Part shown: one piece after another, positions 1 through 5,721 of the stretch
Numbering within the stretch: position 1 is the first letter of the stretch
How the letters are laid out: every line of letters starts with the position of its first letter
Source of the DNA: an uncultured Burkholderiales bacterium
GTDB lineage: Bacteria; Pseudomonadota; Gammaproteobacteria; Burkholderiales; Burkholderiaceae_C
DNA: 5,764 bases
Assembly: GCA_903952885.1 (NCBI GenBank)
Contig: CAJBHE010000252.1
Coordinates: 1 to 5,764 of the forward strand
Reading direction: 5' to 3'
Translations under genes and position numbers: made by a program
The notes under the pieces: model-generated
Told to the model about the DNA's origin: nothing
Database searches by the model: none
What the model saw: only the letters and a program-made list of their open reading frames with translations

Positions 1-533
1 CCAACGCAGCCGATTTGCCGGTTTATACCTTTGAGGGCGTGCGAGCCCGCTTTTACGGCGTTGAGTCCACCGCTAAGCAGCGTGTGGTGGGTGGCCAAGA
101 TGCAATGCTGTCGTCCAATGCGGCGCACGGCGCAATGGACTTAGAGCTGCGCGCTGACATGTTGCGTGCCCAAGACCTGACGCACAACACACCCTTGCCG
201 CGCATTGCGCCCATGCGTCTGGGAGGAGATGCTGTGTGGACGCGCAGCGCTTGGGGGGCGCGTTTGGGCTTTCAGCATGCCGCTGCACAAAACCGCGTAC
301 CAGACAACGGCGCAAGCCCTGGCGTGACCACCGCCGCCAATACCTTGTGGCATGCGGGCTTGAACTACCACACGCACAGCGGTCCTACGCATTGGTTGCT
401 GTTTGCAAAGTTGGACAACATCACCAATAAACTGGCTTATTCATCCACCGCTGTACTGACTCAAACCATGGGTAACAACGCGCCGCCGTTGGCAGGGCGT
501 AGCTTGAAAGTCGGTGCGCAGGTGAGCTTCTAA
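1..533 (+). CDS. TonB-dependent outer-membrane receptor, C-terminal part (5' truncated by window)
   Basis: The open frame runs in from the window edge (first full codon at position 3) and gives the last 176 residues of a larger protein; the upstream part, including plug domain and TonB box, lies outside. It would form the last strands of an outer-membrane beta-barrel that imports a metal or metal chelate using TonB energy. The sequence alternates polar and aromatic residues as barrel strands do. Near the end it has the family's late motif (LFAKLDNITNK), then a loop, then an AGRSLKVG stretch where most relatives have PGR, and it stops on a terminal Phe (QVSF), the usual outer-membrane assembly signal. 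The PLPRIAPMRLGG segment is typical of the ZnuD-like (zinc/haem) group, so that subgroup is my best guess; the substrate cannot be settled from this fragment. The TAA stop overlaps the stop of convergent pdxH. Confidence 0.85.
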   Translation, partial: NAADLPVYTFEGVRARFYGVESTAKQRVVGGQDAMLSSNAAHGAMDLELRADMLRAQDLTHNTPLPRIAPMRLGGDAVWTRSAWGARLGFQHAAAQNRVPDNGASPGVTTAANTLWHAGLNYHTHSGPTHWLLFAKLDNITNKLAYSSTAVLTQTMGNNAPPLAGRSLKVGAQVSF

Positions 534-1168
534 GGCGCCAGTCGCTCGCGAACCCAAGCTCCTTCAGCCAATTGCCGATAACGCAAGCGATCATGCAAGC
601 GGCTCTTACGGCCTTGCCAAAACTCCCACTGCTCGGGTACCAAACGGTAGCCGCCCCAGTGCGTTGGGCGTGGTGGTTGCAACAAAAACTGCGCGCCGTA
701 TCTGGCCGCGTTGGCCACCAAGGTGCCGCGCCCTTCAATCACTTGGCTTTGTGGGCTGGCCCAGGCCCCAATGCGCGAATCGAGCGGGCGGCTATTGAAG
801 TAGTCGTCGCTTTCGGCGTCGCTGACTTTTTCCACGCGGCCCTCGATTCGCACCACGCGTTCTAGCTCAACCCAATGGAATTGCAAGGCGGCAAATGGGT
901 TAACCGCTATTTGCTGTCCTTTGCGGCTGTTGTAGTTGGTGAACCACACAATGCCGCGTTCGTCGTAGCCTTTGATGAGCACCACACGCGTGCTGGGGCG
1001 TAAGTCGCTGCCGACGGTAGCTAAAGTCATGGCGTTTGGCTCAGGCACCTCGCTAGAGATGGCCTCCTTGAGCCAAAGGTCGAATTGATGCATTGGGTCT
1101 GCCGCAGAAGCTGACTCGTTGAGTTCGGCGCGTTCGTAGCTTTTGCGCAGGTCAGAAATATGGCTCAT
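530..1168 (-). CDS. pdxH: Pyridoxamine/pyridoxine 5'-phosphate oxidase PdxH
   Basis: Cytosolic FMN enzyme of vitamin B6 metabolism that oxidises pyridoxamine or pyridoxine 5'-phosphate to pyridoxal 5'-phosphate with O2. The product is 212 residues, close to E. coli PdxH (218). Aligned by eye to E. coli, FMN contacts are present: R61 to K66 (RVVLIK), F76-T77, R82-K83, Q140-S141, W184 and R194. Substrate residues Y123, R127, S131 and the R190-L-H192 motif are also kept. The C-terminus ends RLAP as in E. coli. One FMN contact differs: E. coli Gln111 corresponds to Val105 here. I chose the ATG at 1166-1168 because MSHISDLRKSYER is the normal PdxH N-terminus; a frame-open extension to 1225 adds 19 unlikely residues. 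No strong Shine-Dalgarno is seen. It is transcribed divergently from the iorA-type gene and converges on the receptor gene, overlapping it by 4 bp. Confidence 0.97.
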   Translation of the reverse strand: MSHISDLRKSYERAELNESASAADPMHQFDLWLKEAISSEVPEPNAMTLATVGSDLRPSTRVVLIKGYDERGIVWFTNYNSRKGQQIAVNPFAALQFHWVELERVVRIEGRVEKVSDAESDDYFNSRPLDSRIGAWASPQSQVIEGRGTLVANAARYGAQFLLQPPRPTHWGGYRLVPEQWEFWQGRKSRLHDRLRYRQLAEGAWVRERLAP

Positions 1169-1280
1169 GGTGGTTCTGTGTGTCGCAGGTGACAAGTAAA
1201 GGGAAAACCCGAAACGGGGTGTCACACATCGTAATAACTTTTGCTTGATACTTCATAATACTTATTTCGAGGAGACGTTG
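1169..1280. promoter_or_regulatory. Divergent intergenic region between pdxH and the IorAB-type operon
   Basis: This 112-bp gap must carry the promoters of both divergent transcription units. It contains an inverted repeat GTGACA (1189-1194) / TGTCAC (1220-1225), centred on a small nested palindrome CCCG-AAA-CGGG (1208-1218). It also has an A+T-rich tract (about 1230-1265) with a CATAAT hexamer at 1254-1259 and ATACTT repeated 10 bp apart (1248 and 1258). CATAAT could be a -10 element for the plus-strand operon, but I see no matching -35 hexamer at proper spacing. The repeat could be an operator; no regulator gene is present to link to it. Confidence 0.4.
1269..1274 (+). promoter_or_regulatory. 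Ribosome binding site deciding the iorA-type start
   Basis: GAGGAG lies 6 bases before the ATG at 1281, an ideal spacing. It fixes the start there and rules out the upstream in-frame TTG at 1245, which would add 12 residues with no ribosome site of its own. Confidence 0.8.
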
Positions 1281-1745
1281 ATGAGTGTCGATTTTCAAAT
1301 CAACGGCAAAGCCGCCAAGGCCAACGCCGAAACAGATACCCCACTGTTGTGGGTTATTCGCGATGAGCTGGGACTCACAGGCACCAAGTTTGGTTGCGGT
1401 GCTGCGTTGTGCGGCGCTTGTACCGTGCATGTGGACGGCCAGCCTGTTCGCTCCTGTCAAACCCCACTCTCTAGCGTGTCTGGCAAAAAAGTCGCCACCG
1501 TCGAGAGCCTCTCCAAAGACAACAGCCACCCACTGCAAGTGGCGTGGATCAAACATGATGTGCCTCAGTGCGGCTACTGCCAATCGGGCCAGTTGATGAG
1601 TGCCGCTGCGTTGCTCGCCAAAAACAAGAACCCCAGCGATGCCGAAATTGACCAAGCCATGAGCGCCAACCTGTGCCGCTGTGGCACTTACGTCCGTGTG
1701 CGTGCCGCCGTCAAAGATGCCGCCGCCATGATGCGCAAAGCTTGA
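1281..1745 (+). CDS. iorA: Two-[2Fe-2S] small subunit of an IorAB-type molybdenum hydroxylase
   Basis: This 154-residue protein is the electron-transfer subunit of a xanthine oxidase-family molybdenum hydroxylase. It passes electrons from the molybdopterin centre of its partner to an external acceptor. An N-terminal plant-ferredoxin-type domain carries cluster ligands C39, C44, C47 and C59. A C-terminal four-helix domain carries the second cluster on C97, C100, C132 and C134 (CGYC and CRC motifs). All eight ligands are intact and the length is normal for IorA and related subunits (about 150-160). There is no signal peptide, so if the enzyme is periplasmic this subunit must be exported together with the Tat-tagged large subunit. 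The large-subunit ATG follows its stop by 17 bp with its own ribosome site, which indicates an operon. The symbol marks family likeness to isoquinoline 1-oxidoreductase alpha; the true substrate is unknown and could be an aldehyde or N-heterocycle. Confidence 0.93.
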   Translation: MSVDFQINGKAAKANAETDTPLLWVIRDELGLTGTKFGCGAALCGACTVHVDGQPVRSCQTPLSSVSGKKVATVESLSKDNSHPLQVAWIKHDVPQCGYCQSGQLMSAAALLAKNKNPSDAEIDQAMSANLCRCGTYVRVRAAVKDAAAMMRKA

Positions 1746-1751
1746 ACCGCC

Positions 1752-1755
1752 GGAG
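1752..1755 (+). promoter_or_regulatory. Ribosome binding site for the molybdopterin subunit
   Basis: GGAG sits 7 bases before the ATG at 1763, in the 17-bp gap after the small-subunit stop. It supports that ATG, which directly precedes a Tat signal peptide, over an in-frame start at 1673 that would overlap the previous gene and add 30 residues of out-of-frame-looking sequence. Confidence 0.75.
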
Positions 1756-1762
1756 ACACACC

Positions 1763-3913
1763 ATGACACAAACAAATACCTCTCGCCGTTCATTCCTCAA
1801 AACATCGGCAGCCGTCACCGGCGGGTTGATGCTCGGTTTTAACTTGCCCGCCACCCAAGGCGAAGCCATGGCCGCAGGCACAGTGCATACGCCCAATGCG
1901 TGGGTGCACATTGCCGACAACAATGTCATCACCTTGCTGTCTGCCCGCTCGGAAATGGGTCAAGGTGTGTACACCTCCATGCCCATGTTGATTGCTGAAG
2001 AGCTGAACGTGGACATCAGCCAAATCAAAGTTGCTGCAGCGCCACCTGATGCGGTCTATGTCAACGCCTTGTTGGGCGCGCAAATCACTGGTGGCTCCAC
2101 TTCGGTACGTGATGGCTGGCTCAAGCTGCGCGTGGCAGGCGCACAAGTGCGCGAAATGCTCATCACCGCGGCTGCAGCACGTTGGGCGGTGGACCGCGAT
2201 TTGGTCCGCGCCGACAAGGGCATGGTTTATGGTCCTAAGGGCTTGAAGTCCACGTATGGTGAATTGGCCGAAGCGGCAGCACGCATGCCCGTGCCAGAGA
2301 AACCACCGATGAAAGATCCCAAGGATTTCAAAATCGTGGGCAAGCGCACTAAGCGCGTAGACACGCCAGCGAAGGTCAACGGCACAGCCGAGTTTGGTAT
2401 TGACGTGAAGTTGCCTGGCATGGTGTACGCCTCGCTGGCGCAATGCCCTGTGATTGGCGGCAAGGTCAAGAGCTTTGACGGCGCTAAAGCCAAAGCGTCT
2501 GCGGGCGTGATTGACGTGGTGCAAATCAGTGATGGCGTGGCCGTGGTGGCCAGCAGCTGGTGGCAAGCCAAAAAAGCCCGCGACTTGCTGAGCATTCAAT
2601 GGGACGAGGGCGCAGGCGCTTCTTTGAGCGATTCCAGCGTGATCGACGGCACACGCCAAGCGTTGAAAACAGGCAAGGTGTTGGAAATCACCAAGCCACA
2701 AGGTGATGTGGCGGCTGCTCTCAAAGGCGCTGCCAAAGTGCTGGAAGCCGAGTACGTCATTCCCATGCAAGCCCATGCGCCGCTGGAGCCGATGAACTTC
2801 ACGGCCCATGTGCAAGGCAACAAAGCTTTGTTGATTGGCCCCACCCAGTTCCAACAAGGCGCACAAGGCGCTGTGGCCGGTGCTTTGGGTTTGAAGCCTG
2901 AAGACGTCACGCTGCAAACCACCTTCTTGGGTGGTGGCTTTGGCCGTCGCTTGGAGCTGGACTTCATCGTGCAAGCGGCAGAAATTTCAAAGGCCGTGAA
3001 CAAGCCAGTCAAACTGCTGTGGACCCGCGAAGACGATATGACGCATGACTACTACCGTCCAGTCGGCGTGAACCAGCTCAAGGCCGGTTTGGATGCCTCA
3101 GGCAAGCCTGTGGCGATGCATTTCAAAGTGGCTTCTCAGTCGGTCACCCAACGCGCCTTTGGTTTGCCCAAAGACACGATGGACCCCTTCATGGCTGAAG
3201 CCGCTGTGACGGGCTACAACATTGCCAACACCCAACACGACTTGGTGATTCACGACACGGGCATCCGCGTGGGCTACTGGCGTGCGGTGAGCCACAACAT
3301 GAACGCTTTTGCGAATGAAAGCTTCATGGACGAGTTGGCCAAAGCCGCTGGCAAAGACCCTTATGAATACCGCATGAGCTTGCTCGCCGGTAAACCACGC
3401 TTTGCCAATGTGCTCAAGCTCGCCGCTGACAAATCAGGCTGGGGCAAGCCATTGGCCAAAGGTCGTGCCTTGGGTATTGCGCTGATGGAAGGTTACGACA
3501 CCTACATGGCCCAAGTGGCCGAGGTGAGCTTGAACGACAGCGGCGAGGTGCAAGTGCACCGCGTGACAGTGGCGGCAGACATGGGCCACATGGTCAACCC
3601 CGATACGGTGGAAGCACAGTTGCAGTCCAGCATCATCTTTGGCATGGGTGCGGCTCTGAAGCACCAAATCACCATGGCCAATGGCCGTGTGCAAGAGACC
3701 AACTATCACAACTTCCAACCCGTGCGCATGAACGAGGCGCCCAAGATCGACATCGTGTTGGTCAAGAGCACTGAGAAGCCTGGCGGTATTGGCGAACCAG
3801 CCACGGCGGTGGTAGCACCTGCCATTGCCAATGCGGTTGCCAAGTTGACTGGCAAACGTGTGCGTCGACTGCCCATCACGGCAGAGGTGATCAAACAAAC
3901 AGCAGTCGCTTAA
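1763..3913 (+). CDS. iorB: Tat-exported molybdopterin-binding large subunit, IorB / xanthine dehydrogenase family
   Basis: Catalytic subunit (716 residues) of a molybdenum hydroxylase that inserts water-derived oxygen into a C-H bond of an aldehyde or N-heteroaromatic compound. Residues 7-13 (SRRSFLK) are a clean twin-arginine motif followed by a hydrophobic segment, so the folded enzyme is probably sent to the periplasm. Motifs in order: EMGQG (64-68) and GGSTSVR (110-116) in an N-terminal cofactor-binding segment; an aldehyde oxidase/xanthine dehydrogenase a/b hammerhead-like domain at about 206-286; HAPLEP; GGGFGRR (390-396); and GGIGE near the C-terminus with E678 as the expected catalytic glutamate. 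EMGQG lies before GGGFG, the reverse of xanthine dehydrogenase, and this order is characteristic of the IorB group. No FAD subunit, cytochrome c or XdhC-like maturation gene is adjacent. The substrate cannot be deduced; isoquinoline oxidation is only the namesake activity. Confidence 0.93.
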   Translation: MTQTNTSRRSFLKTSAAVTGGLMLGFNLPATQGEAMAAGTVHTPNAWVHIADNNVITLLSARSEMGQGVYTSMPMLIAEELNVDISQIKVAAAPPDAVYVNALLGAQITGGSTSVRDGWLKLRVAGAQVREMLITAAAARWAVDRDLVRADKGMVYGPKGLKSTYGELAEAAARMPVPEKPPMKDPKDFKIVGKRTKRVDTPAKVNGTAEFGIDVKLPGMVYASLAQCPVIGGKVKSFDGAKAKASAGVIDVVQISDGVAVVASSWWQAKKARDLLSIQWDEGAGASLSDSSVIDGTRQALKTGKVLEITKPQGDVAAALKGAAKVLEAEYVIPMQAHAPLEPMNFTAHVQGNKALLIGPTQFQQGAQGAVAGALGLKPEDVTLQTTFLGGGFGRRLELDFIVQAAEISKAVNKPVKLLWTREDDMTHDYYRPVGVNQLKAGLDASGKPVAMHFKVASQSVTQRAFGLPKDTMDPFMAEAAVTGYNIANTQHDLVIHDTGIRVGYWRAVSHNMNAFANESFMDELAKAAGKDPYEYRMSLLAGKPRFANVLKLAADKSGWGKPLAKGRALGIALMEGYDTYMAQVAEVSLNDSGEVQVHRVTVAADMGHMVNPDTVEAQLQSSIIFGMGAALKHQITMANGRVQETNYHNFQPVRMNEAPKIDIVLVKSTEKPGGIGEPATAVVAPAIANAVAKLTGKRVRRLPITAEVIKQTAVA

Positions 3914-3934
3914 CAGTTTAAGCTGGACTTATAA

Positions 3935-3972
3935 ATGAGGGCACTTGATGTCAGTCCATCATGCGCCCTCAT
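3935..3972 (+). other. Inverted repeat / hairpin between iorB-type gene and HiPIP gene
   Basis: ATGAGGGC (3935-3942) pairs perfectly with GCCCTCAT (3965-3972). An inner TGATG/CATCA-type stem (about 3946-3950 with 3957-3961) closes a 6-base loop TCAGTC. No T-run follows on the plus strand, so it is not a standard intrinsic terminator. It may stabilise the 3' end of the operon mRNA, attenuate transcription into the HiPIP gene, or be a weak terminator. A TAAAAT hexamer at 3980-3985 just after it could be a -10 box for the HiPIP gene, but no -35 partner is evident. Confidence 0.5.
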
Positions 3973-4038
3973 CCGTCGTTAAAATAAATTACGTTAGCAC
4001 TCGCTAGCCAAATTTCTAACTTTGCACAGAGCACACTT

Positions 4039-4353
4039 ATGAACAAACCTACCAACCGTCGCGTATTCATCATGCAAACCATTTCTGTTGCTGGCGTTGC
4101 TGCTTTTGCAACAACTGCTGCGCAAGCAGCCATGGTTGACGAAAAAGACCCTCAAGCAACAGGCTTAGGCTACAAAGCTGACGCCACCAAGGTGGACAAA
4201 GCCAAACAACCCAAATACGCTGCAGGCCAACATTGTGGAAACTGCGCCCTTTTCCAAGGTAAAGCTGACGACGCTGCTGGTGCATGCCCACTATTTGCTG
4301 GTAAGCAAGTAGCTGGTAAAGGTTGGTGTTCTGCTTACGCCAAAAAGGCTTAA
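4039..4353 (+). CDS. High-potential iron-sulfur protein (HiPIP), Tat-exported
   Basis: Small periplasmic one-electron carrier with a single [4Fe-4S] cluster working at high potential, known in photosynthetic and respiratory chains of proteobacteria. The 104-residue precursor starts with a Tat-type signal (NRRVFIMQ, residues 6-13), a hydrophobic stretch, and a likely cleavage near AQA-AM (after residue 30), leaving a mature protein of about 74 residues. Cluster ligands C66, C69, C83 and C97 fit the family pattern (CGNC, then CPLF, then GWC). Y45 corresponds to the conserved tyrosine that packs against the cluster. Codons are strikingly richer in A/T at the third position than in the neighbouring genes, with many GCT and AAA, as expected of a strongly expressed gene or one of different history. 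The ribosome site is weak (purines around 4027-4031). It follows the molybdenum hydroxylase operon by 125 bp and ends in a strong terminator. Confidence 0.95.
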   Translation: MNKPTNRRVFIMQTISVAGVAAFATTAAQAAMVDEKDPQATGLGYKADATKVDKAKQPKYAAGQHCGNCALFQGKADDAAGACPLFAGKQVAGKGWCSAYAKKA

Positions 4354-4383
4354 TTTCAGTCTGGCCGTTCCACAGGTCAAAAC

Positions 4384-4415
4384 AAAATGGGAGCCTTCTA
4401 GGCTCCCATTTTTTT
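4384..4415 (+). terminator. Rho-independent terminator of the HiPIP gene
   Basis: A perfect stem ATGGGAGCC (4387-4395) / GGCTCCCAT (4401-4409), extendable by three A-T pairs, closes a 5-base loop TTCTA and runs into seven Ts (4409-4415). It starts 30 bp after the HiPIP stop codon and should end transcripts from the HiPIP gene, and from the upstream operon if there is read-through. Confidence 0.93.
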
Positions 4416-4722
4416 ACCTGTTTGCGATTTATGTGCCTGTGAATTTAGGGCCCTTCACTCGGTGAGTGCTTTCTGAGCGATGGCTTGCTGTAAAAGCCTG
4501 CAACGACTTCGTTCAAACTCTTACAAGTCAAAGCAGCTCATACAACGGCGCAAACTGCTTGGTGAGCAGTGCAGGCCCAGGGCACTGCTGTAGACGCTGT
4601 CATTAAGGGCCGAGTGGCTAAAGAGTCAGCCATGTCGTGTTGGGACGAGCCTTCAGACAAGGTATGCCTTGTTAGCCAATAAGCAGTTAGAGTAAGCTCA
4701 AGAAAAGCTGGAGGACTCCGTC
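4416..4722. other. Gene-free leader region with several inverted repeats
   Basis: About 307 bp with no credible coding frame on either strand and no tRNA. It holds small hairpins at 4456-4468 (CACTC/GAGTG), 4482-4498 (GGCTT/AAGCC), 4554-4570 (ACTGCT/AGCAGT), 4565-4589 (AGCAGTGC/GCACTGCT) and 4657-4672 (ACAAGG/CCTTGT). The third and fourth share the arm at 4565-4570 and cannot form together. The promoter of the downstream dehydrogenase must lie here or before, but I see no convincing -35/-10 pair. Confidence 0.45.
4710..4714 (+). promoter_or_regulatory. Ribosome binding site of the 2-hydroxyacid dehydrogenase
   Basis: GGAGG lies 8 bases before the ATG at 4723, which is a strong site that fixes this start. 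CTCC at 4716-4719 is complementary to part of it, so some local masking of the site is possible, though the loop would be very short. Confidence 0.8.
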
Positions 4723-5670
4723 ATGGCACAAGAAATTTTGCAAGTCTCGCCCTTGCCACCCTTCATGATGAAAGCACTGCAAGAGGCTGACTACATCGTG
4801 CATGACCACACCCATATCAAAGACCCAGGGGCTTTGAGCAAGGTCACTGCCATCGTTGGCACAGGTGCGGCCAAGGTCGATAAAAAGTTGTTGATGATGC
4901 TTCCCCACGTGAAGCTGATTGCCATTTGCGGTGTGGGTTACGACGGGGTGGACGTTGCGGCAGCCATCGAGAAAGGGATCATCGTCACGCATACACCCGG
5001 CGTATTGACTGATGATGTGGCGGACTTGGCCATTGGACTCATGCTGTCCATTGGGCGGCGCATTCCGCAGGCCGACAAATTTGTGCGAAACGGTGACTGG
5101 GTGGACGATGTATTTGCATTAACCCACAAAGTGTCGGGTGCACGTCTAGGAATTTTGGGTATGGGTCGTATTGGTCGCGCCATTGCCAAACGAGCTTCAG
5201 CATTTGACATGAGGATTGCCTACACGGGGCGTCAAGCTAAGGCTGACTTACCCTATGACTTTTACAAAACTCCCGTTGAGTTGGCGGCAGCGGTGGACTA
5301 TTTGGTGGTTGCCGTGACTGGCGGGGGTGACACCCAAAAATTGATTGGCGCTCCGGTCTTGCAAGCCCTTGGTCCCAAGGGTTATCTCATTAACATCGCC
5401 CGTGGTTCGGTGGTCGACCAGCCTGTCTTGGTGCAAGCTCTGAAAGACAAAGCCATTGCGGGCGTGGCCTTAGATGTGTTTTGGGATGAGCCTGTCATCG
5501 ACCCCGAGTTGCGCCGCTTGTCCAATGTGGTGCTGACGCCCCATATCGCCAGCGCGACAGTGGAAACACGTCAAGCCATGGCAGCGTTGACCCTCGATAA
5601 TTTGCAAGCCTTCTATGAGCGGAAAGTCTTGCCAACGCCCGTGCCTGAGTGCCAATCTTTGGAGACTTGA
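4723..5670 (+). CDS. D-isomer-specific 2-hydroxyacid dehydrogenase (glyoxylate/hydroxypyruvate reductase-like)
   Basis: Cytosolic NAD(P)-dependent enzyme of 315 residues, a normal length for the family, interconverting a 2-oxoacid and a D-2-hydroxyacid. The Rossmann motif is G146-M-G148-R-I-G151. The catalytic triad is R227 (in NIARGS), E256 (in FWDEP) and H274 (in LTPHIAS). The GVGYDGVD stretch (70-77) and the THTPGVLTDDVADLA stretch (89-103) are typical of the catalytic domain and its hinge with the cofactor domain. After the second Rossmann strand the protein has Y167-T-G-R170 with no acidic residue, a pattern seen in NADPH-preferring hydroxypyruvate and hydroxyphenylpyruvate reductases; NADPH use is therefore my inference. 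Glyoxylate, hydroxypyruvate and related oxoacids are likely substrates, but the exact one cannot be told. It stands alone between its own leader and a terminator. Confidence 0.93.
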   Translation: MAQEILQVSPLPPFMMKALQEADYIVHDHTHIKDPGALSKVTAIVGTGAAKVDKKLLMMLPHVKLIAICGVGYDGVDVAAAIEKGIIVTHTPGVLTDDVADLAIGLMLSIGRRIPQADKFVRNGDWVDDVFALTHKVSGARLGILGMGRIGRAIAKRASAFDMRIAYTGRQAKADLPYDFYKTPVELAAAVDYLVVAVTGGGDTQKLIGAPVLQALGPKGYLINIARGSVVDQPVLVQALKDKAIAGVALDVFWDEPVIDPELRRLSNVVLTPHIASATVETRQAMAALTLDNLQAFYERKVLPTPVPECQSLET

Positions 5671-5685
5671 TATTGATTGGTAATT

Positions 5686-5716
5686 AAAAAAGCCAGCTGA
5701 TTTAGCTGGCTTTTTT
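5686..5716 (+). terminator. Rho-independent terminator, probably bidirectional
   Basis: A perfect 13-bp stem, 5686-5698 (six A then GCCAGCT) with 5704-5716 (AGCTGGC then six T), closes a 5-base loop GATTT. It begins 15 bp after the dehydrogenase stop. Because A6 on the left becomes a T-run on the other strand, it could also end a convergent minus-strand gene entering from the right. Confidence 0.95.
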
Positions 5717-5721
5717 GTCTC

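Noticed and set aside
1169..1225. N-terminal extension of PdxH to position 1225
   Set aside because: The added 19 residues do not resemble PdxH N-termini and would consume half of the divergent promoter region; the ATG at 1166-1168 gives the standard start.
1241..1267. TTGCTT or TTGATA with downstream A+T hexamers as a complete sigma-70 promoter
   Set aside because: The spacings to CATAAT or TTATTT are wrong (under 10 or about 15 bp), so only a possible -10 element is noted.
1152..1793. Minus-strand open frame (213 codons) covering the iorA-type gene and the divergent promoter
   Set aside because: It lies opposite a gene with all eight cluster cysteines intact, overlaps the pdxH start region, and its product shows no family features.
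1790..2974. Long minus-strand open frame (394 codons) opposite the molybdopterin subunit
   Set aside because: It is a shadow of the strongly supported plus-strand gene. Its translation is rich in His, Cys and Arg with no recognisable motif, as expected of antisense frames in G+C-rich DNA.
4508..4522. GTTCAAAC resembling a tRNA T-loop in the gene-free region
   Set aside because: The flanking bases do not form a T-stem, the conserved C after the loop is missing, and no acceptor, D or anticodon arms can be drawn around it.
4565..4589. The 8-bp AGCAGTGC/GCACTGCT stem as an intrinsic terminator
   Set aside because: No T-run follows on either strand and a full terminator already ends the HiPIP gene at 4415, so it is better treated as a possible leader structure.
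4687..4992. Minus-strand open frame of 101 codons across the dehydrogenase start
   Set aside because: It lies opposite the conserved N-terminal domain and has no ribosome site or motif; it is a shadow frame.
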